Assembly (NCBI GenBank): GCA_023380515.1
Contig: JAMCRH010000295.1
Span: forward strand, 1-7,040
Reading direction: 5' to 3'
Origin: Gammaproteobacteria bacterium
GTDB taxonomy: Bacteria; Pseudomonadota; Gammaproteobacteria; Enterobacterales; Alteromonadaceae
Length of the DNA: 7,040 nucleotides
The translations under genes were made by a program, and so were the position numbers. The stretch's first letter is position 1, and the number at the start of each line of letters is the position of its first letter. Below, piece after piece: positions 1-6,384 of the stretch. A model generated the notes under the pieces. That model saw nothing but the letters and a program-made list of their open reading frames with translations, had not been told where the DNA came from and made no database searches.

Positions 1-1
1 G

Positions 2-694
2 CTGAGCGAAACCCAAGCTTTCTATCGCACTAAGGTCAAGTTGAAAAAAGAAATTGTGACCATGGGCATTGATTGGGTCGACCCGAAAAACGTGGTCGGT
101 ACCTATGTGAAGCCACACGAGTGGAATCAGCTTATTAATGATCCCGAGGTTCTGCTCATCGACACGCGTAACGACTACGAATATGCGGTTGGAACCTTTA
201 AGGGCGCAGTGAACCCAAAAACCGAAACTTTCCGCGAATTCCCTGAATACGTGCAGCAGCATTTAGACAAAGGCAAGCACAAGAAAGTGGCCATGTTCTG
301 TACCGGTGGGATTCGTTGTGAAAAGTCGACCGCTTATTTGAAAGAGCTCGGTTTCGACGAGGTTTATCACCTGCAAGGCGGTATTTTAAAATATCTTGAA
401 GAAGTCCCTGCGGAAGAAAGTCTATGGGAGGGCGAATGCTTTGTCTTCGACCAACGCGTGACAGTCAAACACGGTCTCGAGCAAGGCACCTATGATCAGT
501 GTTACGCATGTCGGATGCCGATTACCGCTGAGGAAATGGCCTCTGAGTTGTATCAAAAAGGCGTGAGTTGCCCGCATTGTTATGACAAAACCACGCCAGA
601 CCAAAAAGAACGATTTGCTGAGCGCGAAAAACAAATTCAATTAGCGAAGCAACGTGGCGAAAAACACATTCGCGACGGTCGGCTCGAAGGTTAA
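2..694 (+). CDS. trhO: tRNA uridine(34) hydroxylase TrhO (rhodanese family), 5' end missing
   Basis: C-terminal part of TrhO (formerly YceA), which in E. coli makes 5-hydroxyuridine at tRNA position 34 in an oxygen-dependent reaction. The reading frame is open to the left edge, and the residues before the TTG at 41 ([18 protein letters not shown]) continue the family sequence, so 41 is not the start. About 230 residues are visible, against 350 in E. coli, so roughly the first third is outside the window. Counting from the codon at 41, a rhodanese domain spans about 15-125. Its active-site loop is CTGGIRC, with the catalytic Cys at 87 (nt 299-301). It is followed by two Cys pairs, CYAC (154/157) and CPHC (177/180), which look like a metal-binding knuckle typical of this family. 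The gene ends tail to tail with the MFS gene, overlapping it by 4 nt. The family call is firm; function comes from the family. Confidence 0.95.
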   Translation: MSETQAFYRTKVKLKKEIVTMGIDWVDPKNVVGTYVKPHEWNQLINDPEVLLIDTRNDYEYAVGTFKGAVNPKTETFREFPEYVQQHLDKGKHKKVAMFCTGGIRCEKSTAYLKELGFDEVYHLQGGILKYLEEVPAEESLWEGECFVFDQRVTVKHGLEQGTYDQCYACRMPITAEEMASELYQKGVSCPHCYDKTTPDQKERFAEREKQIQLAKQRGEKHIRDGRLEG

Positions 695-2037
695 TCGGCC
701 GTTACGTTCGGCAACGTTAAGGCACGGACGCCGGCAATGATACCCACCGCGATGAGTAACACCAACACCATCGCGGTGCCAAACAGCTCGTCTAATATCC
801 CCAACAACATTCCTAGCAACAACAACGCACCAATCACGGTGTTGCTGACTGCGGTGTACTGTGCTCGATTTTCTTGCGTCGCCATATCAACCAAGTAAGT
901 TTTGCGGCCCACTCGCGCGCCATGATGAGCAACCGCAGCAAGGAAAATTAAACCACCGCCGACCAAACTCAAACCTAGCCACTCTGCATGGGCCCAATTC
1001 ACGACCAAGGTTAACGCCATCACCGCCGACGCCATAAAGGCTGCCGCAGCCATCACGTGATGACTAGCGCTGTCCGACCACTTCCCCCAAAATCGACCAG
1101 CGAGCATGCCAGCCAGCCCACTGGCTAAGAGCAAACCACCCAACCCTGTCAGCACGCCGTCGGTTTGCCGTTGAATTAATACAACAATGTATGGAATGGA
1201 AAAGGCCGAGGACACCAACAGTGCTCGCGTTAAAACAAATTGGCCGAAGTTTTTGTCTTGCCAGAGTAAACGTAGGGACTGCAATGCTTCGGTTATGGCA
1301 TTACCGCCGCCGCTAGTTGCTCCGGCAACCTCTGGAATGCGGGCATAGCTAACCGCCGCTAATAACCAAAGCATCGCCGCCCCGGTAAACAGGGCGACAA
1401 ACAGCAGTAAGCTGCCTTCCACTTCCGGCGCAAACAAAATGAGGGTCGCTGTCGCTAGGGTCATAAACCCAGCAGTTGTGGCAGCAAGGCCGGTTAAACG
1501 CCCACGCCGAGTTTTCGAAATGGTTTTTCCGAGCACGTCTTTACTGGCCACCGAGCAAATGCCGCGCGCCAAGCTAAAAACCACCAACCAAGCAATCGTC
1601 CACCAGCCAAATGCTAACGCTGACATCGTGTCGTTGTTGAGCATGACTAAACCGAACACAATCAACAACAAGGCTGCCGCTTGCCCAAGACTACCGACTA
1701 CCCAGAACCATTTGCGCACTGGTTTTTCACGCATCCGTTGGGCCACAAACAACTGTGGTAGCAAGGAGAGTGACTCACGCAATGGCACTAACAGACTAAT
1801 AAAAAACGCCGGGGCTCCGGCCACAGAAAGCATCCAAGGTAGAACTAAACGAGCGCTGACTAAGGAGTCGCCGAGCTTGGTAAGGGTCAGGCTCCACAAA
1901 TGCAGGATAAAGGCGGTTGGCTGCTCACTGCAGGCCTCGTCGGGAATATCTTTACATACACGAGCGTCCTCATCTTCCGCTAAGTAGCCATAAACCCGTT
2001 CAGTGATATGATTGTTTTCGCGTTGACTGCTTGCCAT
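691..2037 (-). CDS. MFS transporter of unknown substrate, last gene of the thiamine operon
   Basis: A 448-residue inner-membrane protein of the major facilitator superfamily. A hydrophilic, acidic N-terminus of about 42 residues with two Cys (28, 36) precedes 11-12 hydrophobic segments, roughly at 66-86, 111-133, 141-163, 183-203, 208-230, 266-288, 295-316, 328-347, 353-371, 395-416 and 419-440. A charged loop at about 231-262 separates the two halves. GRFWGKWSD (314-322) resembles the MFS loop motif GxxxD(R/K)xGR. The run [12 protein letters not shown] (84-95) followed by [11 protein letters not shown] (105-115) is distinctive, and I believe it marks an uncharacterised proteobacterial MFS subgroup. 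The gene starts 27 nt after the kinase stop codon and has its own purine-rich RBS, so it is probably cotranscribed. Substrate and direction of transport cannot be read from the sequence. A thiamine-related role is only a guess from position. The stop codon lies inside the end of trhO. Confidence 0.9.
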   Translation of the reverse strand: MASSQRENNHITERVYGYLAEDEDARVCKDIPDEACSEQPTAFILHLWSLTLTKLGDSLVSARLVLPWMLSVAGAPAFFISLLVPLRESLSLLPQLFVAQRMREKPVRKWFWVVGSLGQAAALLLIVFGLVMLNNDTMSALAFGWWTIAWLVVFSLARGICSVASKDVLGKTISKTRRGRLTGLAATTAGFMTLATATLILFAPEVEGSLLLFVALFTGAAMLWLLAAVSYARIPEVAGATSGGGNAITEALQSLRLLWQDKNFGQFVLTRALLVSSAFSIPYIVVLIQRQTDGVLTGLGGLLLASGLAGMLAGRFWGKWSDSASHHVMAAAAFMASAVMALTLVVNWAHAEWLGLSLVGGGLIFLAAVAHHGARVGRKTYLVDMATQENRAQYTAVSNTVIGALLLLGMLLGILDELFGTAMVLVLLIAVGIIAGVRALTLPNVTAD

Positions 2038-2041
2038 GGCG

Positions 2042-2048
2042 CCTCCCT
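2042..2048 (-). promoter_or_regulatory. Ribosome binding site of the MFS gene
   Basis: Read on the minus strand this is AGGGAGG, the strongest Shine-Dalgarno match in the window, 4 nt before the ATG at 2035-2037. It supports that start and suggests the MFS gene is translated independently of the kinase upstream. Confidence 0.75.
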
Positions 2049-2064
2049 TTGCTGAATCAATCCG

Positions 2065-2940
2065 TTAAGCTGTGGTCGTGTTTTTCCCGCTCGCTGTTTT
2101 TGGTGTGCTTGCTTGTGATAGAGATTGAGCAGCCTGTGTAGCTTGTTCTTGCGCCAGCTCTGCTGCAGTTAGCGCTTCTTGCAACTGAAACCAAATACGA
2201 TTAATCAAGGCCACAAGACGAATCCAGTCGCGCAGTTCTTCGCGATCAATCATATGTTCAGCTTTTTGATTATAGATCTCCAGAAAGGTATCAATCTCGT
2301 CATCGTACAAATCATTAATGACAATGGTTGATGCTAAATCAAACGCGGGGTGACCGTAACCAGCATACTCCCAGTCGATGATTTTTAGTTCTGGGCGAAA
2401 AAAGACATGTTCGGCACTTAAGTCATGGTGACAGAATACGCTTGGGCCATGCTCCCATGCCGCAAACAACCCGGCGTAGCTCTCGCAATCGCTGCGAGCG
2501 TTTCGCCCTCGGCCTGGCTGCAGACCTTCAAGGGCGTTGCAATAGGCTTGTACCCGCTCACTGAGTGACCAAGGCGTCACGTTGACTGTGAGCTGATGAA
2601 CAAAAAGTTGCGCTTCTGCCAACTGCTCGGCCCGCTGAATTGGGTCAAATATGGTCGCGATGGGATCGCCAGTAAGTAACTCTTGCACGACCACGCCAGT
2701 CGTTGAATCTGCATAAACAACCTGCGGAGCGACTCCGAGCTCAGCAAGCAGGAAATCGAGTTGGATAGTGTCGCCAGCCTGGCGACCAAAGGCGGCGTCA
2801 TACGCGTACTGTTTGACAATGTATTGGTGCTCGCCATTTTCAATACGCCAGGTTGAATTAGCGAGGTCATGGCCAATGGGGTGGGTTTTCCAAACACCAT
2901 GCACCGGCAGGTGTGCTAAACAACTTGTTGGAAATGCCAT
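2065..2940 (-). CDS. APH/choline-kinase-fold phosphotransferase, probable thiamine kinase
   Basis: A 291-residue soluble protein with the aminoglycoside phosphotransferase/choline kinase fold, the fold of E. coli thiamine kinase ThiK (274 aa), which makes thiamine phosphate. Visible elements are a lysine in IVKQY (43) placed like the ATP-binding Lys, a hinge-like VVQELLTG (84-91), the catalytic loop CHHDLSAEH (170-178) and the metal-binding IIDWEYAG (187-194), where D189 is the usual second Asp. The canonical loop is HxDxxxxN, but here position 178 is His (codon CAT, nt 2407-2409) instead of Asn. The last 35 or so residues are low-complexity Ala/Gln/Ser/Thr. The ATG at 2940 is the first possible start, since an in-frame TGA lies at 2956-2958; its RBS is weak. 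A 57-nt gap separates it from pnuT. The thiamine assignment rests on the riboswitch-led operon and the neighbouring thiamine transporter. The fold alone would also fit choline, ethanolamine or aminoglycoside kinases. Confidence 0.85.
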   Translation of the reverse strand: MAFPTSCLAHLPVHGVWKTHPIGHDLANSTWRIENGEHQYIVKQYAYDAAFGRQAGDTIQLDFLLAELGVAPQVVYADSTTGVVVQELLTGDPIATIFDPIQRAEQLAEAQLFVHQLTVNVTPWSLSERVQAYCNALEGLQPGRGRNARSDCESYAGLFAAWEHGPSVFCHHDLSAEHVFFRPELKIIDWEYAGYGHPAFDLASTIVINDLYDDEIDTFLEIYNQKAEHMIDREELRDWIRLVALINRIWFQLQEALTAAELAQEQATQAAQSLSQASTPKTASGKNTTTA

Positions 2941-2997
2941 ACTATTGAGATCCCATCATTTGCTACTACATAGTGTTATAGTCTGAGGATAATCTCC

Positions 2998-3642
2998 CTA
3001 TTCTGCAACCGTTTCCATGCGCAAGTTAGTTTTATTCTCTTGCTCGTTTTGTAGGGCTTGGCGCCATTTGAAATAGCCCACGGTCGCCATCACGGTATAA
3101 ACCGCAAATAAGATAGCCGTAGCATGGAAGCCTTTAAACCAAAACAAGCCAACGTATAGTAAATCAATTACTATCCAATAAAGCCAGTTTTCTAAGAGTT
3201 TTCTCGCCACCAAAAATGTGGCAAAAAAGCTAAACACGGTCGTAATCGAGTCAAGATAGGCAAAATCTGCGTTGGTGTAGCGCTGCAACAGCCAGGCGAT
3301 TGCAAGACTCAGCGGGAGCAAAATCAGCCCCCATTGCATGTGCCATTGCCAAGATTTACTGCGAATCGGTAGCTGTTCGGCTTGCGTGCTTTGTGCCGCG
3401 CGGCTAAAGCGCCACGACCAATAACCGTAAACCGCCATGACCACATAAAAAATCTGCAGCAGCGTTTCCATGTACAACCGGCCTTGAAAAAATAGCACGG
3501 TATAAATGCTGGCACTGATAAATGCCGCCGGCCAACACCAAAGACTTTGACGAATGGCGAGCAGCACATAGGCAATCGCCATACCGACAGCAACGAGCTC
3601 AGCCGGTGACGATAGTGCTAAGAGGTTAAGCACATTATCCAT
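2998..3642 (-). CDS. pnuT: PnuC-family thiamine transporter PnuT
   Basis: A 214-residue inner-membrane protein of the PnuC vitamin transporter family. PnuC homologues carry nicotinamide riboside; PnuT members carry thiamine and are reported to work by facilitated diffusion, so uptake depends on phosphorylation inside the cell. Seen in the sequence: about seven hydrophobic segments (roughly 14-30, 36-52, 59-77, 103-120, 130-147, 152-170, 173-190), the aromatic YGYWSW at 72-77, and the family signature NWLYWIVID (152-160) followed by LLYVGLFWFK (161-170). The C-terminus is hydrophilic. Its ATG lies inside the end of the ykoF-like gene, an 8-nt overlap, and no good RBS precedes it, which suggests translational coupling. 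The kinase gene follows and could provide the trapping step. Thiamine rather than nicotinamide riboside is inferred from the TPP riboswitch and the YkoF-like neighbour. Confidence 0.9.
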   Translation of the reverse strand: MDNVLNLLALSSPAELVAVGMAIAYVLLAIRQSLWCWPAAFISASIYTVLFFQGRLYMETLLQIFYVVMAVYGYWSWRFSRAAQSTQAEQLPIRSKSWQWHMQWGLILLPLSLAIAWLLQRYTNADFAYLDSITTVFSFFATFLVARKLLENWLYWIVIDLLYVGLFWFKGFHATAILFAVYTVMATVGYFKWRQALQNEQENKTNLRMETVAE

Positions 3643-3889
3643 TTGGATTTAAGTCGCGATTAATAAACTTGCACACCAAAACTTGCGACGGTACCTGTTG
3701 ATACACCTGCTCAAGCTCGTCGGTTAAAATCGTCATCAACGTCCGGTACTCACCAAAAATTTGGGTGCTCATGGTATTGGTATGTACGGTTAGTTCTTGG
3801 TATTGCGCTAAACGCTCGACGAACTCACCAATAATGGCTCGATATTCTGCAGCGAGTGGGTACAGGCTAATTTCTGCGGATAACTTCAT
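3635..3889 (-). CDS. Single-domain YkoF-family thiamine/hydroxymethylpyrimidine-binding protein
   Basis: An 84-residue protein recognised as one YkoF-type domain. It begins MKLSAEISLYPL, carries the conserved-looking stretch TNTMSTQIFGEYRTLM (37-52), and ends with a hydrophobic strand LVCKFINRDL (71-80). Bacillus YkoF is a longer protein with two such repeats, binds thiamine and its HMP moiety, and belongs to the YkoEDC uptake system. Here there is one domain, so a dimer may do the job. There is no signal peptide or membrane segment, so it should be cytoplasmic. An AAGGA RBS sits 8 nt before the ATG. The gene lies 67 nt after the receptor stop codon and overlaps pnuT by 8 nt, with its TAA inside the sequence ATGGATAA. 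A role in buffering thiamine or passing it from PnuT to the kinase is a reasonable inference but is not shown. Confidence 0.85.
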   Translation of the reverse strand: MKLSAEISLYPLAAEYRAIIGEFVERLAQYQELTVHTNTMSTQIFGEYRTLMTILTDELEQVYQQVPSQVLVCKFINRDLNPNG

Positions 3890-3897
3890 AATACTGT

Positions 3898-3902
3898 CCT
3901 TT
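3898..3902 (-). promoter_or_regulatory. Ribosome binding site of the ykoF-like gene
   Basis: AAGGA on the minus strand, 8 nt before the ATG at 3887-3889. It lies just downstream of the intercistronic hairpin and is not part of its stem, so it should remain accessible. Confidence 0.65.
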
Positions 3903-3908
3903 TGAAAG

Positions 3909-3946
3909 AGGGCAGAGTGTCAGCTCTCACTCTCACACTCTGCCCT
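3909..3946 (-). other. Intercistronic hairpin between the receptor and ykoF-like genes
   Basis: A perfect 12-bp inverted repeat, AGGGCAGAGTGT (3909-3920) and ACACTCTGCCCT (3935-3946), separated by 14 nt, fills most of the 67-nt gap after the receptor stop codon. On the minus-strand transcript the stem is followed by CTCTTTC, which is only partly U-rich, so a strong intrinsic terminator is unlikely. A leaky terminator, or a 3' stabiliser that keeps receptor mRNA more abundant than the downstream genes, fits better. The structure is seen directly; the role is inferred. Confidence 0.75.
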
Positions 3947-3956
3947 TACTGCATGA

Positions 3957-6080
3957 TTAGAAACGATAACGTGCAGTGATACCGACACGGCGCGGTTCAC
4001 CATACTGAATATAGTTTTCCGCCATATACTCTTTGCGTGGGTCATTTCCAAAATAGAAACCACGAGTCGTGTAGTCTTTATCTAACAGGTTTCGTGCCCA
4101 CAGACTAAACTCCCAGTTTTGCACGGTTTTACTTAAACGTGCATGAAGAAGCCCGTAAGCTGATGACTGTTGGTCATGGCTATTTGAATAATAGAACTTG
4201 TCACGGCCATCAAGTTCCAAACGCAACAACCAGTTTTGCGGAAGTGAGTACTCACCACCAACATGCACTTGCCAGTTTGGCGCATGAGCTTGGTCGCGGC
4301 CACGCAAGTTTGTGCCGTCACGCAAGACCAAATCGTTAAACTCGGTTTCGAGCCAGCCGACATTCAAAAACACACGTAATGCGTCGGTCGGTAGCCAGTC
4401 GAATTGCGCTTCAACGCCGTAGTTATTCCCATCCGACGCATTGTCAACGTAGGTGACGAACACTGCGTTCCGTTCCACGTAAGCGTTGACCTGCATGTCG
4501 TCGCGCCAGCTATAAAAGGCATTGAGCTGCACTGACAGGTTATACTCGGGTAAGAACGCCTTATAACCCACTTCAGCACTAGTTAAGTATTCCGAGTCAA
4601 AGGTCGCCCGTGATTGTAGAAACTCACGGTGATCTTCAAGGTTGCGATCTTCCACACGGCCGAGTGCTTCACCATTCACACCACCACCTTTAAAGCCGCG
4701 CGTCAGCGACGCATAGGCAGAGCGCATCGGTGCCAATTGATACTCAAAACTTACGCGGCTACCCCACGCATCGTCACGCGGCGCCGCAGTAATACCGCGA
4801 CTATCGCGATAGTCGTTAGCATAACGCTCCCAGCGCACGCCATAGGTTACCCGCAGCCGATCCGTGAACTGCTGTTGCAATTCGCCGTAAACAGCCGTGC
4901 GTTCGGTGTCATATTGGCTGCTAAATGGCGTACTCAAATAGGTGTAGTCACGATCCAAATCCTGAGTGCGTTCTTGGCGATAAACTCCAACCAACCAGTC
5001 GGTCGAAAAACTGCCAAGCTGAATGGGTGCCGCGGATAGGATTCGCGCTTCCAGCTCTAATTGGTCGCGCTGACGATAATATGCATCCCACGAGTTGTAT
5101 TCCCAACCCGGACGAATCCCTTCAAAAGCCCAGTCTTCATCGAAACTATACTCGGAGTCTGCGTTTAAATAGCTGGTGATCAACTGGAGTTCAAAACCTG
5201 CATGGCTGACATAGCCCAAGGCGACTCGACCCGCGTGACTGTCAAGTGTGTCTTTACCCGGTGTGTCTGACAAAGTTTGGCGATTACGGTCTAAACTCCA
5301 CGCGTCATAGCCATTATTCAAATTAAAATGGTGATAGGTAAAGTCAGCAGTCCACTGGTCACTGACCAACCAGCGAGCATTCAAGCGCAGCGTTATTTCG
5401 TCTTGGTTTTGTGTGTCTTTGCGGCCAAGGTGAATGTTCTCCATGAAGCCGTCACTTTGATAACCAAAGAGTGAAGCGCGCCAAAGAAAATTGTCATTGG
5501 TTGCAGTGCCGTATGCAGCGCCCAAACTGCGGCTATTGTAATTCGCCACCATAGCTTCGACTTGGCCATTGGCGTTAAAGTCGAGCGCATTGCTGCTCAT
5601 ATAAATCATACCGGCCATCGCATCGGCACCAAAACGCGTGCTTTGGGGTCCACGAAATACTTCCACTTGACCAATATCGAAGAGTAAGCCGGCCGAGCCT
5701 AACCCACTGTAATTAATGCCGTCGAGCATCAATCCGACTGACGGGTTAATCGGATCGACAAATTGGCTGCGCTCGCCAATGCCGCGAATCTGCACAAAGC
5801 TGGCCCGCGAGGCACCTGAGGCTAAATTGACATTCGGCGCCATCAACAGGGCCGCTTCTAAATGCTCTGCTTGACGCTGCTGCATATCCGCCGCAGAGAG
5901 CACGGACACGCTGGCGGCAACGTCTTCAATACCACGACTGCGGAATTCACCTTGCACGGTAATCCGTTCAATTCTGTCGTGGTTCGTATCTGTATCGGTA
6001 TCTGCAGCCACGGCGGTTGAAGCCAAAGCGGGTATTGCGAAGGTCGCAACAAGTGCGAGTGTAATGGGATTTAATTTCAT
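3957..6080 (-). CDS. TonB-dependent outer-membrane receptor, probable thiamine receptor (Omr1-like)
   Basis: A 707-residue TonB-dependent receptor, expected to pull its ligand across the outer membrane using energy from TonB-ExbB-ExbD. The ATG at 6078-6080 is chosen over an in-frame TTG at 6105-6107 because it directly begins a signal peptide (MKLNPITLALVATFAIPALA, then STAVAA, cleavage near residue 26). An Asp/Thr-rich linker (27-33) and a TonB-box-like RITVQG (39-44) follow. The plug domain (about 52-165) contains VFRGPQSTRFGADAMAG (141-157). The rest is a 22-strand-type barrel ending in NLLDKDYTTRGF and the terminal YRF, with the C-terminal Phe typical of outer-membrane proteins. The family alone does not give the ligand. 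The TPP riboswitch in its leader and the downstream pnuT and kinase genes point to thiamine or a phosphate ester. Predicted thiamine-regulated receptors of this kind have been called Omr1 in comparative genomics. Confidence 0.92.
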   Translation of the reverse strand: MKLNPITLALVATFAIPALASTAVAADTDTDTNHDRIERITVQGEFRSRGIEDVAASVSVLSAADMQQRQAEHLEAALLMAPNVNLASGASRASFVQIRGIGERSQFVDPINPSVGLMLDGINYSGLGSAGLLFDIGQVEVFRGPQSTRFGADAMAGMIYMSSNALDFNANGQVEAMVANYNSRSLGAAYGTATNDNFLWRASLFGYQSDGFMENIHLGRKDTQNQDEITLRLNARWLVSDQWTADFTYHHFNLNNGYDAWSLDRNRQTLSDTPGKDTLDSHAGRVALGYVSHAGFELQLITSYLNADSEYSFDEDWAFEGIRPGWEYNSWDAYYRQRDQLELEARILSAAPIQLGSFSTDWLVGVYRQERTQDLDRDYTYLSTPFSSQYDTERTAVYGELQQQFTDRLRVTYGVRWERYANDYRDSRGITAAPRDDAWGSRVSFEYQLAPMRSAYASLTRGFKGGGVNGEALGRVEDRNLEDHREFLQSRATFDSEYLTSAEVGYKAFLPEYNLSVQLNAFYSWRDDMQVNAYVERNAVFVTYVDNASDGNNYGVEAQFDWLPTDALRVFLNVGWLETEFNDLVLRDGTNLRGRDQAHAPNWQVHVGGEYSLPQNWLLRLELDGRDKFYYSNSHDQQSSAYGLLHARLSKTVQNWEFSLWARNLLDKDYTTRGFYFGNDPRKEYMAENYIQYGEPRRVGITARYRF

Positions 6081-6083
6081 GGT

Positions 6084-6122
6084 GGATCTCTTCTTCCTAT
6101 ACTCCAAAAAAGAATGAGATCC
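6084..6122 (-). promoter_or_regulatory. Sequestering hairpin over the receptor's ribosome binding site (riboswitch expression platform)
   Basis: On the minus strand GGATCTC (6122-6116) pairs with GAGATCC (6090-6084), and after a single bulged A, TTCTT (6114-6110) pairs with AAGAA (6095-6091). The result is a 12-bp stem around a 14-nt loop. Its 3' arm ends only 3 nt before the ATG and includes the purine-rich AAGAGA that best fits a ribosome binding site. When formed it should block translation of the receptor. The stem is seen directly; the regulatory role is inferred from its position below the TPP aptamer. Confidence 0.75.
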
Positions 6123-6145
6123 GGTTCTGCGTAAATTGGTGGGTG

Positions 6146-6195
6146 TGTAATCACTAGCTCAGGAGTGTACTTGTGCTCTAATGCTGCTGATTACA
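6146..6195 (-). repeat. 8-bp inverted repeat in the receptor leader
   Basis: TGTAATCA (6146-6153) and TGATTACA (6188-6195) are perfect complements 34 nt apart, lying between the riboswitch aptamer and the sequestering hairpin. They may form a spacer helix that brings the two switch elements together, or they may be a chance match. I see no coding potential in this stretch. Confidence 0.45.
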
Positions 6196-6202
6196 AATGT
6201 TC

Positions 6203-6308
6203 ATTACCAATCCCTACGCCAGTATTAACCGGATCAGGTGCAAAGGGTTCACATCGTGTATCTCAGCCGACGCTTTTGCAGGCAAAAGCTTGGCACCCCT
6301 TTGGTAAT
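6203..6308 (-). promoter_or_regulatory. TPP riboswitch (THI element)
   Basis: The reverse complement carries the conserved THI-box parts in order. Helix P1 is ATTACCAA (6308-6301) with TTGGTAAT (6210-6203). The 5' conserved GGGGTGCC lies near 6299-6292. An extra P3 extension is formed by GCTTTTGC and GCAAAAGC (6289-6272). Then come the invariant CTGAGA (6266-6261), ACCTGATCCGG (6239-6229), and TAATACTGGCGTAGGGA (6227-6211). These match the thiamine pyrophosphate aptamer consensus closely. It lies in the leader of the TonB-dependent receptor gene, about 120 nt before its ATG. It should repress that gene, and possibly the operon, when TPP is high. The platform looks translational: there is a hairpin at the ribosome binding site and no intrinsic terminator in the leader. 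Confidence 0.96.
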
Positions 6309-6338
6309 TTGCTTGCAGTTATTCACCGCAGCGGCCGC

Positions 6339-6366
6339 AGTATAGCGAAGTTAATTCTCTTTGCAA
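6339..6366 (-). promoter_or_regulatory. Predicted sigma70 promoter of the thiamine operon
   Basis: On the minus strand a -35 box TTGCAA (6366-6361) and a -10 box TATACT (6344-6339) are separated by 16 bp. Transcription would start near 6332, about 25 nt upstream of riboswitch helix P1, giving a leader of roughly 250 nt. The promoter lies in the short gap after the fre stop codon. Both boxes are near consensus, and placement just upstream of the aptamer supports the call. Confidence 0.7.
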
Positions 6367-6384
6367 CCGAATCGATGCACGCGA

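Noticed and set aside
704..717. Small hairpin ACGTT-CGGC-AACGT just after the trhO stop codon
   Set aside because: Only 5 bp with no U-tract on either strand, and it lies in coding sequence of the MFS gene, so it is too weak to call a terminator.
1439..1987. A 182-codon open frame on the + strand inside the MFS gene
   Set aside because: It lies wholly opposite a convincing membrane-protein gene, its product has no recognisable domain, and its composition is what the complement of the MFS codons would give.
2065..2940. Reading the kinase as an aminoglycoside-resistance phosphotransferase
   Set aside because: The fold is shared, but the gene sits between pnuT and an operon end behind a TPP riboswitch, with no resistance-gene or mobile-element context.
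6081..6107. A TTG start that would add nine residues to the receptor
   Set aside because: The added residues (MEYRKKRST) would sit in front of a normal signal peptide and inside the sequestering hairpin. The ATG at 6078-6080 gives a standard signal peptide.
6106..6115. T-run on the minus strand in the receptor leader, as an intrinsic terminator
   Set aside because: No stable GC-rich hairpin lies directly before it, and the run itself is mostly within the sequestering hairpin's stem and loop. Translational control fits better.
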